A stretch of DNA of 64,000 nt, taken from assembly GCA_948616985.1 (NCBI GenBank), contig CAPGDO010000008.1, positions 30,291 to 94,290 on the forward strand. The letters run 5' to 3'. How positions within the stretch are numbered: the first letter of the stretch is position 1; each line of letters starts with the position of its first letter. This document shows, in pieces, positions 51,318-60,007 of this stretch. Source of the DNA: MGBC163016 sp910588905. Lineage in GTDB: Bacteria; Actinomycetota; Coriobacteriia; Coriobacteriales; Eggerthellaceae. The position numbers and the translations under genes were made by a program. The notes under the pieces were generated by a model. It made no database searches and was not told the DNA's origin. It worked only from the letters and a program-made list of their open reading frames with translations.

Positions 51318-52499
51318 CTAGATGACGTAGGCGGGGCCGCGCTGCTCCAGTTTGACCACCACGCCCGTGGTATCGGCAGTGGCTGCAGCCTCAGGCGCAT
51401 TCCCATGCCAACGAGCCACCATGTCCACCAGGCTATCCAGATACTCATCCAGCTGCTGGTTGGCCTGGTCATCGAGCTGGCCGTCCGTGAAGGGATTGAC
51501 CGGGGCTTCGGTGAGCAGACCGGCATCGGCCAGCTCACGCCAACGCTCCTTGATGGAGCGCTTGAAATCTTCCTCATTGCCATGGCCGAAGAGGTAGTTC
51601 TTGGTGAGGCCTCGTTGGATATCCGGATAGTCAGAATCCATGTAGCCGCCTTCCATGGATTCATTGGAGGCGCGGTCAGGATCCTCATTGATGTAGTCGA
51701 TGGCCTTCGCCATGGCCGTGGCGATCTTGTCTCCCACATCAGGATGCTTCTCAAGGGTATTGGCGTTCACGCCCGTGAAACAGCAATAGAACTCTCCCAG
51801 CTCGTCAGCGGAGGTGTAGAAGAAGCGCACGCTATCCTGATGGTTGTACTTGATGGGATAGGTGGTGGCGTCAGAGCCGCAGGCAGCATCTATCTCACCG
51901 TTCATGAGCGCAGTCTCGATGGTGGATCCGGTATACGCCACCCAGTTGATCTGAGACGGGTCTCCTCCTTCGCGGGCGCAGAGAGCCACGCATTCGGTGT
52001 AGGCAGGACCGTTCATCATGGTAGTGCCCACGCGCTTGCCCGCCAGGTCCTTGCAGCTTTGGATCTCCGGATCATTGGTGACGCCGGACCAGCAACCCAC
52101 ATGGATGGTATCGATATGCTTGAGCGGCATGCCCTGGTAGATGGCTGGGAAGTCACCCGGAGTGGATTCGAAGACGTCGATCTCCTCATTGGCCAGCAGG
52201 ATAGAGACATCCTGGGTGATGAGCATGAAGTTCGGCTCGATGCCAGCTTCTTCCCAATAGCCCTGCTCACGGGCGATGTACATGGGCAGCTCGCAGGGCG
52301 ATCCACCCCAGTAGCCGATGGTCAGCGGGATCAGGCCGCTCTCGCTGGCGTCGCCGTTCTCCGCAGCAGCGCTTGAGGAGCTACTGGGACCCTCTGAGGA
52401 GCAGGCAACCCCCGCCAGCCCCATGGCACCAGCCGCAACGGCAGCCCCAGCCGCCTTCGCAAAGGTACGACGGCTCATCGTTGTCTTGGCTTCTTTCAT
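51318..52499 (-). CDS. Tat-exported NMT1/SsuA-like substrate-binding lipoprotein
   Basis: The 393-residue precursor starts with a Tat signal (SRRTF at about 9-13) and ends its signal in a lipobox with C33, followed by a Ser-rich linker. The mature domain has the NMT1/SsuA pattern (IGYWGG, REQGYWEEAGIEPNF, DVSILLANEEIDVFESTPGDFPAIY). It has an unusual number of Cys for an exported binding protein: GSPCEL, GCWSG, QSCKD, ECVALCA, ACGS and YCCF. It probably delivers an organic nutrient such as a sulfonate, nitrate-like ion or pyrimidine to the permease pair upstream. Confidence 0.88.
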   Translation of the reverse strand: MKEAKTTMSRRTFAKAAGAAVAAGAMGLAGVACSSEGPSSSSSAAAENGDASESGLIPLTIGYWGGSPCELPMYIAREQGYWEEAGIEPNFMLITQDVSILLANEEIDVFESTPGDFPAIYQGMPLKHIDTIHVGCWSGVTNDPEIQSCKDLAGKRVGTTMMNGPAYTECVALCAREGGDPSQINWVAYTGSTIETALMNGEIDAACGSDATTYPIKYNHQDSVRFFYTSADELGEFYCCFTGVNANTLEKHPDVGDKIATAMAKAIDYINEDPDRASNESMEGGYMDSDYPDIQRGLTKNYLFGHGNEEDFKRSIKERWRELADAGLLTEAPVNPFTDGQLDDQANQQLDEYLDSLVDMVARWHGNAPEAAATADTTGVVVKLEQRGPAYVI

Positions 52500-52594
52500 G
52501 TCTCCCTCTTCCTTTCCTTGGCTGCATCCTCCCGGGATGCAGCATCCTGCCTTCAGCTCGCGTGCCCCCAAGTCCTACGAGCTCCTTGCTGGAT

Positions 52595-53590
52595 CTACCA
52601 GCGAACCAGCCCCTTCTGCCAGCGAAGAAGCCAGTTACGCACGGCGAACATGATCGCCGTTAACGTCGCGAATATCAGGATCATGGCGAACACGTAGGCG
52701 AAGACGACGCCGAAGTTCGCGATGGTCCCCATCATGCGCACCGCCAGGGCCAAACCAGTACCCACACCGCAGAGCTCTGCGGCCGCAAGCGCACCGAACG
52801 ACCCCGAGAGCGACATGAAGAGCGCATCTGCCAGAGCGGGAACGGAATTCGGGATCATGACATGGGCCACGATGTAGGCTTTGGAGGCCCCCAAGGTCTC
52901 CGCCCGTTCTATGAGCGTGATATCAGTATTCTTGATGGCGTTGGACAAGATGAGCGTCATGGGGAACCAGACGGCCAGCACGATAGCCGCCAATGACCCT
53001 GCGAAGCTAGACCGGAACGCGATCACGAAGATGGGCAGCCACACCAACCCCGGTACGGGACCGATGATCTTGAGCAGCGGAGATAGCCAATAGTTCGCAA
53101 TGGATGAGCAGCCGCAGAGCACGCCAGAGGCGAATCCGAGCACCAGCCCGATAGTCAGTCCCTGAGCCAACAAGGTGATGGAGGCGATGGTGGCTTCGAC
53201 GATCTTCGGAAAGTTCACGATGAACTGCTCGATGACCTTGTCAGGACTAGGGATGAAAGGCAACTTCAAGGTCCCCGTCTTCAGGGTAGCGATATCCCAG
53301 AGCTCGAAGAACAAGAAGACGAAGGCGATGAGCCATGAGAACTGACAGGCCTTCCTGCGCAGAGGCGCTATGGCAAGGGACGCTACGTAGATGACCGCCC
53401 AGGCCGCTATGCAGATGAGCAGCATAGGAGCCCAGTACTTCGGCGTGTAGGTTTCTGGGTAGACGTTCGGTATGGCAAGGTGCAGAAGGTAGACGAGGAT
53501 GAGGCTCCCGAAGGGTATCAGCATCTTGGCCGCCTCGCGTCCGGTGGCCTTGCTGATGATCGGTTGTCTCTTCAGCACCGCTTCTGCCAT
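52595..53590 (-). CDS. SsuC-type ABC importer permease
   Basis: The 331-residue protein has about eight membrane helices and the BPD_transp_1 EAA-type loop ERAETLGASKAYIVAHVMIPNSVPAL. It starts at 53590, where GGAGAGGG precedes the ATG. It would form the channel with the second permease encoded further upstream; the two have similar N-terminal extensions (PNVYPETYTPKYWAP and PAVYPEGYVETYYPA), pointing to an old duplication. Confidence 0.9.
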   Translation of the reverse strand: MAEAVLKRQPIISKATGREAAKMLIPFGSLILVYLLHLAIPNVYPETYTPKYWAPMLLICIAAWAVIYVASLAIAPLRRKACQFSWLIAFVFLFFELWDIATLKTGTLKLPFIPSPDKVIEQFIVNFPKIVEATIASITLLAQGLTIGLVLGFASGVLCGCSSIANYWLSPLLKIIGPVPGLVWLPIFVIAFRSSFAGSLAAIVLAVWFPMTLILSNAIKNTDITLIERAETLGASKAYIVAHVMIPNSVPALADALFMSLSGSFGALAAAELCGVGTGLALAVRMMGTIANFGVVFAYVFAMILIFATLTAIMFAVRNWLLRWQKGLVRW

Positions 53591-53609
53591 GGGAGCCCTC
53601 TCCTGCTTC

Positions 53610-54347
53610 CTATGCGAAATCCAAGGCATCAAGGACCTCATGGCGCTTCGCGATGAACTCCGGAGAGATGCGGTCGCGCGGATGAGGGAGGTCTATCTTG
53701 ATGTTAGCGATGCTCGTACCTGGACGCGGCGAGAGGACCACCACCCGATCAGAGAGATAGACGGCCTCTTCTATGTCATGGGTGACCAACAGCACGATGG
53801 GGTGGAACCTATCCACCATCTTCAAGATCTCATCTTGGATGACAGCCCGCGTGAACGCATCCAGAGCCGAGAGCGGCTCATCCAGCAAGATGACCTCAGG
53901 GTCCATGACCAGCGTTTGAGCAATGGCCACCCGCGCCGCCATGCCCCCGGATATCTGATGGGGGTAGGACTTCTCGAACCCGGTCAGCCCCATGAGATCG
54001 ATCATCTCCTGGACCCGGCTCTTCTTCTCTTTATATACCTTGTTGGCCTTGAGTCCGAAGGCCACGTTCTTCTCAACGGTGAGCCAGGGATAGAGATTCG
54101 CTTGCTGGAATACGAAACCACGATTCGGGTCAGGAGCGGTGATGGGCTCTCCGTCGTAGGTGAGCGTGCCTTCCTGGACCTCATCCAGACCAGCTACCAA
54201 GCGCAAGAACGTTGATTTCCCGCATCCGGAGGGGCCGATGAGCGCCACTACTTCGCCTTGATCCACCTCAAGACCGAAATCCTCGAGCGCCATGAGCCGG
54301 ACACCGTCCTCGGACGTGAACCAACGCGTGATATGCTCCGCGATCAA
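53610..54347 (-). CDS. SsuB-type ABC importer ATPase
   Basis: The ATPase has Walker A GPSGCGKS, signature ISGGMAARVAIAQTL, Walker B VILLDEPLSALD and H-loop LVTHDIEEA, all intact. The long reading from 54491 would overlap the permease gene by about 130 bases, so a TTG at 54347 or a GTG at 54368 is more likely; 54347 is given here. It should energise the SsuC-like permeases on both sides. The signature GGMAAR is a minor variant. Confidence 0.88.
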   Translation of the reverse strand: MIAEHITRWFTSEDGVRLMALEDFGLEVDQGEVVALIGPSGCGKSTFLRLVAGLDEVQEGTLTYDGEPITAPDPNRGFVFQQANLYPWLTVEKNVAFGLKANKVYKEKKSRVQEMIDLMGLTGFEKSYPHQISGGMAARVAIAQTLVMDPEVILLDEPLSALDAFTRAVIQDEILKMVDRFHPIVLLVTHDIEEAVYLSDRVVVLSPRPGTSIANIKIDLPHPRDRISPEFIAKRHEVLDALDFA

Positions 54348-54361
54348 CCTATGCTCGCCCG

Positions 54362-55396
54362 TTACCACTGGATAGCCCCTTTCGACCACTTCATGAAGTG
54401 CTTCTGGACCTTGAACAAGATGGTCAGAAGGATGAATGCCATGAGGATGAAGATGATGATGGAAGCGAAGATGAGATCGAACTCGTTCCATCCCTGGGCG
54501 GAGTTGATGACCCAGCCCAGACCCGATTGCACGCCCAGCATCTCAGCGTTCACCAGAGCCGTGAGCGAGAAGCACAGCCCCATGAACAAGCCAGTGAAGA
54601 TGTTGGGGAGCACGGCCGGGTAGATGACATGGCGGATGATATAGAAGGGTGATGCGCCCATGATCTGTGCCCGTTCGATATACACCTTCGGCACCCCGCG
54701 AATGCCACCGGAGAGGTTCACCGAGAGCGGGAACCACGTGGTGAGAGATACCAGGAAGACGCTGGCCATATGGCTTGAAGGAGCCAGCACCATGGCGATG
54801 GCCATCCAGGCGGTCGAGGGAACCGGACCGATGACCTTGATGAACGGCTGGAGCCAATAATTGAAGAACTTGCTATAGCCCATGAGCGTGCCATAGATCA
54901 TCCCTGCTACGAAGCCCAGCCCCACCCCTTGCATGAGCAGGGAGAACGAACCCCAGAAATGGCCCAGCATGCTGCCTCGGCCTTCGCTGCTGAAGAAGAA
55001 TGCTCCGATGACCTTGTCAGGGCTGGGCATGACTGGCAAGAGGAGATTGCCTGTCTTCACCGTGTTGTAGGTGTATACAGCAAGCAGCAGATAGGCTGCG
55101 ATCAGCAGACCCCAGAAATGGATGACCTTCTTCCGGACCGGCTGAAACCAGATGGACAGGGCCACCAATACCATGTAAATGACGATGGAGACCAGCAGGA
55201 AGGCAGGATAGTAGGTTTCCACATATCCCTCCGGATAGACCGCGGGCATGGCAGCGTCAGCCACCAGAGCGAGGGCCATCACCAGCAGCGGCGCCACCAG
55301 CTTGGCTATCTCCTTCGGCGTGGCGAAGGAGACCAACCGAAAGATGCTCCGCTGGTCCTTCGTCCTATCCAACTGAGATGCCAAGGGCTTCCCCAC
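54362..55396 (-). CDS. SsuC-type ABC importer permease (first gene of operon)
   Basis: The 344-residue protein has about eight membrane helices and the EAA loop ERAQIMGASPFYIIRHVIYPAVLP. It starts with GTG at 55396, preceded by GGGGAGAG. It is the first of six genes in the same direction: permease, ATPase, permease, binding protein, FtsX-like permease, ATPase. The upstream region 55397-55558 has an operator-like inverted repeat. Confidence 0.9.
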   Translation of the reverse strand: MGKPLASQLDRTKDQRSIFRLVSFATPKEIAKLVAPLLVMALALVADAAMPAVYPEGYVETYYPAFLLVSIVIYMVLVALSIWFQPVRKKVIHFWGLLIAAYLLLAVYTYNTVKTGNLLLPVMPSPDKVIGAFFFSSEGRGSMLGHFWGSFSLLMQGVGLGFVAGMIYGTLMGYSKFFNYWLQPFIKVIGPVPSTAWMAIAMVLAPSSHMASVFLVSLTTWFPLSVNLSGGIRGVPKVYIERAQIMGASPFYIIRHVIYPAVLPNIFTGLFMGLCFSLTALVNAEMLGVQSGLGWVINSAQGWNEFDLIFASIIIFILMAFILLTILFKVQKHFMKWSKGAIQW

Positions 55397-55472
55397 CGCG
55401 CTTCTCTCCCCTATCCTTCAATGGTGCCGCAGGGATGACCCGACGGCTGTCGTTTTCTGTGCAAAGACACTA

Positions 55473-55501
55473 TACAATAGTGAATATGCTCATGTATTGT
55501 A
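55473..55501 (-). promoter_or_regulatory. Inverted repeat upstream of the ABC operon
   Basis: TACAATA (55473-55479) and TATTGTA (55495-55501) are separated by 15 bp. It lies about 80 bp before the first permease gene and in the only AT-rich patch of the gap, so it may be the operator of the six-gene set. Confidence 0.45.
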
Positions 55502-55558
55502 CATGGTCTAATAAATTGCACTCCGGTTGCTCGTCGGAAAAGAGGGACCCGGTGACGG

Positions 55559-56236
55559 TCAGGTGAACTCCCGAAAGCGCCGAGGGAGAGCATCCGGGAA
55601 ATCCTCCACCAACGATGCTGTCAGATTCTCCAGATGCGTGAGCTTGGGACAAACAGCGAACAAGTCACGGCCCAAGCGCTCCACGTAGGTGGGAAGCCGA
55701 ACCGCCTCCAGGCTGTGGCAGCATTTGAACGCCTCATTCCCTAGGGAGGTCATGGCCTCCGCCAGTTCCAAGCGGATGAATGACGAGCAACCTGCAAGAG
55801 CCTCAGCATCCATGCGCTCAACATGGGCTAGGAGCGGGAGCTCCTGCAGGGAAGCGCATCCTTGAAAGGCGCTCCGCCCCAGGTGATACACCTCTTCTCC
55901 TCCGCTCACCTGTTGGAGCTGTCTGCAGAGCGCGAAGGCCGATGCAGGGATCTTGAGCACCCCGGAAGGGAGGTGCACCGATTCCAAAGCGGTGCAGCCA
56001 GAGAAGGCACCCTCGCCCAGCTCGAATACGCCTTGAGGGATATGCACATCCCTCAAGGAGCTGCAACCCGAGAACGCCCGCGGCCCGATGGACTGCAAGC
56101 TTATAGGCAGGGTGATCGCCTCTATCTCCCCATGGCCACGGAAAGCGTCCGGCAGGATCTGAGTGGTACCCTGGGGCACCTCAACATGGGTTGCCTCTGT
56201 GCCCCTATAGCGCTCTATCAGAAGATCGAATCCCAT
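55559..56236 (-). CDS. Small BspA-like LRR_5 protein
   Basis: The protein consists of eight or so LRR_5 repeats (IGPRAFSGCSSLRDVHIP, LGEGAFSGCTALESVHLP and others) with no signal peptide, membrane helix or anchor, so it appears cytosolic or is a fragment. An ATG at 56236 starts the conserved sequence; a TTG at 56317 would add 27 residues but lies directly against a palindrome. It resembles the giant LRR protein at 19767-25922 and could have arisen from such a gene. Confidence 0.7.
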   Translation of the reverse strand: MGFDLLIERYRGTEATHVEVPQGTTQILPDAFRGHGEIEAITLPISLQSIGPRAFSGCSSLRDVHIPQGVFELGEGAFSGCTALESVHLPSGVLKIPASAFALCRQLQQVSGGEEVYHLGRSAFQGCASLQELPLLAHVERMDAEALAGCSSFIRLELAEAMTSLGNEAFKCCHSLEAVRLPTYVERLGRDLFAVCPKLTHLENLTASLVEDFPDALPRRFREFT

Positions 56237-56317
56237 GACAGGCTGCCGTTCCCCTAAAGGACCCTCATCCTTGGCGATCCTGCATCCATACTGCTCCCCT
56301 TTTGCAGAGTACGTCAA

Positions 56318-56338
56318 ATACTAGATGGTATCTAGTAT
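56318..56338 (-). promoter_or_regulatory. Perfect palindrome before the small LRR gene
   Basis: ATACTAGAT (56330-56338 read in reverse) and ATCTAGTAT form a 9-bp perfect inverted repeat around a three-base spacer, overlapping a possible TATACT -10. Downstream, an ATG at 56289 with an AAAGGGGAG site opens a 11-residue leader ORF ending at 56254, just before the LRR start at 56236. Confidence 0.55.
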
Positions 56339-56466
56339 AACGCAGCGATCGACCCATGGCAGACCGCGGTCGGCCCTTACGAGAACCGTGTGCCATCCTA
56401 AGAGCACCGAACGGTTTGCCGCATGTCATGCTCTATAGTGCACGTACGATCGAAGGAGCATAACGG

Positions 56467-56949
56467 ATGATAGAGATCAGGGGTTACTGCCAGAGCGATC
56501 TTGCTGAGATGGTAGACATCTGGAACGAGGTCGTGAGGGATGGGGTCGCATTCCCTCAGGAAGAGGAGCTAGATCTTCCCCGCGGCCGTCGGTTCTTCAC
56601 ATCCCAAACCTACTGAGGTGTTGCGGTGGAAGACGGAAACGTCATCGGGCTTTACATCCTGCACCCGAATAACATCGGACGTTGCGGGCATATCGCCAAC
56701 TCGAGCTATGCGGTCAGCTCCGCTGCACGCAACAAGGGTGCGGGGCAGCGGCTCGTCGAGGATTCCCTGGCCCAAGCTAAAGCCCACGGTTTCCGCCTCT
56801 TGCAATTCAATGCTGTCGTAGAGACCAACTCAGCTGCTCGTCATCTCTACGAGAAGCTCGGCTTCGTGCAGCTTGGCACCATACCGGGCGGCTTCCGCAT
56901 GTCCGATGGCACCTATGCCAACATCTGCCCCTATTATCACGAGCTGTAG
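56467..56949 (+). pseudogene. GNAT-family N-acetyltransferase interrupted by in-frame TGA
   Basis: From the ATG at 56467 the frame encodes a GNAT N-terminus (MIEIRGYCQSDLAEMVDIWN) up to a TGA at 56614-56616, and then continues in the same frame with the core acetyl-CoA-binding part: VIGLYILHPNN, SSAARNKGAGQRLVED and EKLGFVQLG to the stop at 56949. A GAAGGAGCATAACGG site precedes the start. The gene is complete but for the stop, so it is a recent nonsense mutation, a base error or, less likely, a recoded UGA. An internal GTG at 56626 could restart translation but lacks a good site. Confidence 0.7.
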
Positions 56950-56988
56950 AGCAGACCCGATGCACGGGAACGATGCAGGGCCGCTGCC

Positions 56989-58263
56989 CTATTCGTCCAA
57001 TGCCCTGATCGAACGGGGAAGATAGGCAACGAGCCCCAGGAGCAAGCAGGCAAGACCGTCTACGAGGAAGAACGGGGCGACCCCGATCTCTTCCGCCAGC
57101 ACCCCGCCGATGGCAACGCCGATAGGTGATGCCAGTCCCATGACGGCACCCAACAGGCCCATGGCGCGCCCCATCTTCTCGTCAGGCACATGGCGTTGGG
57201 TGAGGGTCATGGTGGGCCCGTTGAACCACGAGCACGCAACAGCCATCACGGCAACGAGCACGACGAACCCCACAAAGGCATCAGGCGGCAATAGCCCACA
57301 AGCAGCCGTCGTCGCACCCACGATGACAGCTGCTATCGCAATGAGCAGCGCAAGGCGCTTGCCACCGCCCCATGCGATCAGGATGCCCGACCCGACGAGC
57401 ATGCCCACGCCAAAAGCGGCCTCAACGACAGATGCCATGTACCCATCACCACTGAAATGGTCATAGGTCATGAGCGGGAACACCGCCGATAGCGGGCTGA
57501 AGATCATCATCCCAACGGTCACCATGACGATGAGCAGGACGAGTCCGCGTGTCTTCGTCACAGCGCGGAAGCCGTCTCGCAGATTCGCCAGCACATGCTG
57601 CTCTTTGGCCGACGGATCTATCACCGTAGGGACCTTCGCAAGCGCCAGACCGAAGATGGCCGCACAGGCGCCCATGAAATCAAGGAACATGACCGAGGAG
57701 AATCCGAGCGTCGTATAGAGGAAGATGCCGAATGCGGGCGCGCCGATGGCTGCTACCGAAGCGAGAAGCTGGTCGAGCGTGTTTATGCGGAGGAGATGCT
57801 TGTCGGGCACGAGCATGGGCATCGTTGCCATCATGGCAGGGCTATGGAATGCCTGGCCCACGGCACGCGCGATGCACACCACCGTGAGCAAGACGATGGA
57901 GACATCACCGGCCAGTATGAGGAATCCGGCGATGAGCGAGACGAGGCCGATAGCGCCGTCGGCCACGATCATGATGGCCTTCCGATTATGCCTGTCTGCC
58001 ACGATGCCTCCGAATGGCGAGATGAGGCCTACGGGCAGCATCACCGCAATGGTCATGATCGAGAGCATGAGTGCGCTACCTGTGGATTCGGTCACATACC
58101 ACACCACTGCATAACCAGCCGCGTAGCTGGTGGTCATGGAAACGGCCTGACCGGCCCAGATCACGGCGATGATGGACAGCCAATTCTTCTGCAAGGGCAG
58201 CCCCGCAGCGCTCTTTGCTTCAGGGGAAGAGGCGGCATCGGACCGCACGGGTTCATCGGGCAC
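56989..58263 (-). CDS. MFS efflux transporter (macrolide-exporter-like)
   Basis: The 424-residue protein has 12 membrane helices and the MFS segment GGIVADRHNRKAIMIVAD between helices 2 and 3, as in MefA-like drug exporters. The start is a GTG at 58263 with a perfect AAGGAGATATCC site; the TTG 21 bases upstream lies before that site and is rejected. The substrate is unknown. It is monocistronic. Confidence 0.9.
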   Translation of the reverse strand: MPDEPVRSDAASSPEAKSAAGLPLQKNWLSIIAVIWAGQAVSMTTSYAAGYAVVWYVTESTGSALMLSIMTIAVMLPVGLISPFGGIVADRHNRKAIMIVADGAIGLVSLIAGFLILAGDVSIVLLTVVCIARAVGQAFHSPAMMATMPMLVPDKHLLRINTLDQLLASVAAIGAPAFGIFLYTTLGFSSVMFLDFMGACAAIFGLALAKVPTVIDPSAKEQHVLANLRDGFRAVTKTRGLVLLIVMVTVGMMIFSPLSAVFPLMTYDHFSGDGYMASVVEAAFGVGMLVGSGILIAWGGGKRLALLIAIAAVIVGATTAACGLLPPDAFVGFVVLVAVMAVACSWFNGPTMTLTQRHVPDEKMGRAMGLLGAVMGLASPIGVAIGGVLAEEIGVAPFFLVDGLACLLLGLVAYLPRSIRALDE

Positions 58264-58374
58264 GGATATCTCCTTCGTTTGCAATAGCCTAGGACGGGGT
58301 GGTGCAGGATCGGACGAGCTGACATATCCCCTGATCGGGGGATCATCGTTGCGAACCAGCAGAAAGAGACCGGG

Positions 58375-58719
58375 TCATTTCCTTCCGGGACGCATCTGCT
58401 TCGCCTGAGGATGCTCATCCTGGCAGAGCAGATACAGGACCTCCAGATCCTCACCGTGGTCCTCATCTCGATCCTCGTAGTCAAGCTCTTTCAGTACCGA
58501 CCATGAGAACGATGCGGGATCAGCGTTGAACGCCTCCTGCATCTCCCGGTTTCGCCATGAACCGAGCTCGAGTTGGAATAGGCTGCTGTTATGATCAGCG
58601 TCGGCATCCTTCGAGGTGGCCATCCACATTCGGTCACCGCTGCGCCAGCAGACAACGCCCATGGTCGGATGGCGCTCTTCATATCGAGCGCGAAGCGCCT
58701 TCTTCCTGTCCTTGTCCAT
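58375..58719 (-). CDS. GIY-YIG-nuclease-like small protein
   Basis: The 114-residue protein has the layout of a common small GIY-YIG-related family: MGVVCWRSGDRMWMATSKDADADHN near the start, FQLELGSWRNREMQEAF in the middle, and FSWSVLKELDYED followed by an acidic helix. The GIY and YIG motifs are replaced by GVV and WMA, so nuclease activity is doubtful. The ATG at 58719 has a GGAGGTGCGCC site. Confidence 0.65.
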   Translation of the reverse strand: MDKDRKKALRARYEERHPTMGVVCWRSGDRMWMATSKDADADHNSSLFQLELGSWRNREMQEAFNADPASFSWSVLKELDYEDRDEDHGEDLEVLYLLCQDEHPQAKQMRPGRK

Positions 58720-58903
58720 GGCGCACCTCCCTTCGCCACAACAGGGCAACCACGGTAGATCGCGTCCATTATACCCGGGTGGCAACACCGAGACGGTGTA
58801 TCAAAATGACACAGGACGGTACTGATATCTCTCTTGCGGGCCAAGGTGATCGACTCTGAGAGAGCTCGTCATCGAAGGCGAAGTGGTTGGCGATGGTACC
58901 TTT

Positions 58904-59422
58904 TCAGCGGGCGAATCTCACAGCAGTGGCGGTCACGGATGCACCGAATGCTCCCACATGGGGCACGTAAACATCGTAGCGCACGCCAAGCACGCCATCG
59001 GCGCCCAATTCATGGGCGCGCCACAGGAGCTCATCCCAAGCGATCCTCTTGGCTCGCCCCATCTTGTCTGCAAGCTCAAGCGAGCGCGTTCCTGCCAAGT
59101 CGACACCGGTGGCATCCACAGCGGTGGGAAAGCTTGACCCTACCACGCCGTCAGTGCTGATGGTTCCCAGATAGGCTTCAACGACGTGTCCCTGGAAGGA
59201 GGAGCCAGCCGTTGAGATCAGAAGCTGCGGATCTTCGCTGAGCTTCTGAAGGAATGCTCTCTTGGCAACGTTCTCCTCGTGAAAGGTGCCGTCTTCGATT
59301 CCTTGGAGCGTTGCATCGGCCGCCTCTGTATCCCTGAGCTCTCTCCCACTGAGCCCGCTTGCGCTGCTTCGACGATGCTCGCACACAGTGCTCCACCTCC
59401 GAACATCCGATCCGTTTGCCAT
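58904..59422 (-). CDS. YbjQ-like (DUF74) heavy-metal-binding-domain protein
   Basis: The C-terminal hundred residues follow the YbjQ pattern: VVEAYLGTISTDGVVGSSF, ALADKM-type ELADKMGRAKRIAWDELL, AHELGADGVLGVRYDVY and a final AVRFAR. YbjQ proteins form pentamers and may bind metals. The N-terminal 70 residues have no clear counterpart. The start ATG at 59422 lacks a clear site; a longer frame to 59545 would enter the repeat region and is not favoured. Uncertain boundary. Confidence 0.65.
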   Translation of the reverse strand: MANGSDVRRWSTVCEHRRSSASGLSGRELRDTEAADATLQGIEDGTFHEENVAKRAFLQKLSEDPQLLISTAGSSFQGHVVEAYLGTISTDGVVGSSFPTAVDATGVDLAGTRSLELADKMGRAKRIAWDELLWRAHELGADGVLGVRYDVYVPHVGAFGASVTATAVRFAR

Positions 59423-59525
59423 GTCATCAATGCTAGCAGGCGCAGAATGCCCTCGATGCCCGATAGATCGGATGTTGGTGACGCGTAACAGGGCCAGGGT
59501 GGCCAGTCTGAGAGCAAAAGGGCGT

Positions 59526-59908
59526 ATCCCAACATCAAAGATCATGGCGAACGCGCTTCGCGCGGAGGATGCGTTGCGCGAAGACCACGCGCAACACGTT
59601 CATTACGTCAATTACCGGATAGCCTGACGTACGGGATTCACGCGGGTGCAACTCCGGGCGGATCAAGATCCGCCCCTACAGCAACCTGACGTGCATGGTT
59701 CACCCGATGGAAACCTGACATGTCCCGCGTAGGGGTCGAACATGTTCGACCCCAAACGCCACATCCCCGAAAACCCCGCAGGTATGTACAGGTCACAACC
59801 CACATCCCGCTGCTTCGCAGCGGGAATAGTTAGGCGGCGAGAGGAGCTGGCAGGAAAGTCACCCTCTTGCGCCGCACACGCTTAAGCGCGAAGCGCCTGC
59901 ACTCAGGA
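59526..59908 (+). repeat. Composite hairpin repeat, copy 3 (complete)
   Basis: This copy fills most of 59423-60007, which holds no gene. Hairpins in order: GTTGCGCG (59573-59580)/CGCGCAAC (59588-59595); GGGCGGATC (59656-59664)/GATCCGCCC (59667-59675); GGGGTCGAAC (59732-59741)/GTTCGACCCC (59744-59753); CCCGCTGC (59806-59813)/GCAGCGGG (59817-59824); then TTAGGCGGCGA and a CGCCGCACACGCTTAAGCG end. The same order recurs at 61341-61705. Confidence 0.9.
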
Positions 59909-60007
59909 GTACCCCGGAAGCATCCATGACGTGAAGATGCCGAGGGGCCGTTTGCATCAGCCCGATATCCCCGTCTCCAATGGGTCCAATGGGTTCGCGA
60001 AGAGGAC

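Noticed and set aside
54348..54491. Longer N-terminus for the SsuB-type ATPase
   Set aside because: It would overlap the permease gene by about 130 bases and encodes a His-rich stretch unlike ABC ATPases.
58904..59545. Extending the YbjQ-like gene to 59545
   Set aside because: The extra N-terminus begins within a word shared with repeat copies 3 and 5 and shows no conserved sequence.
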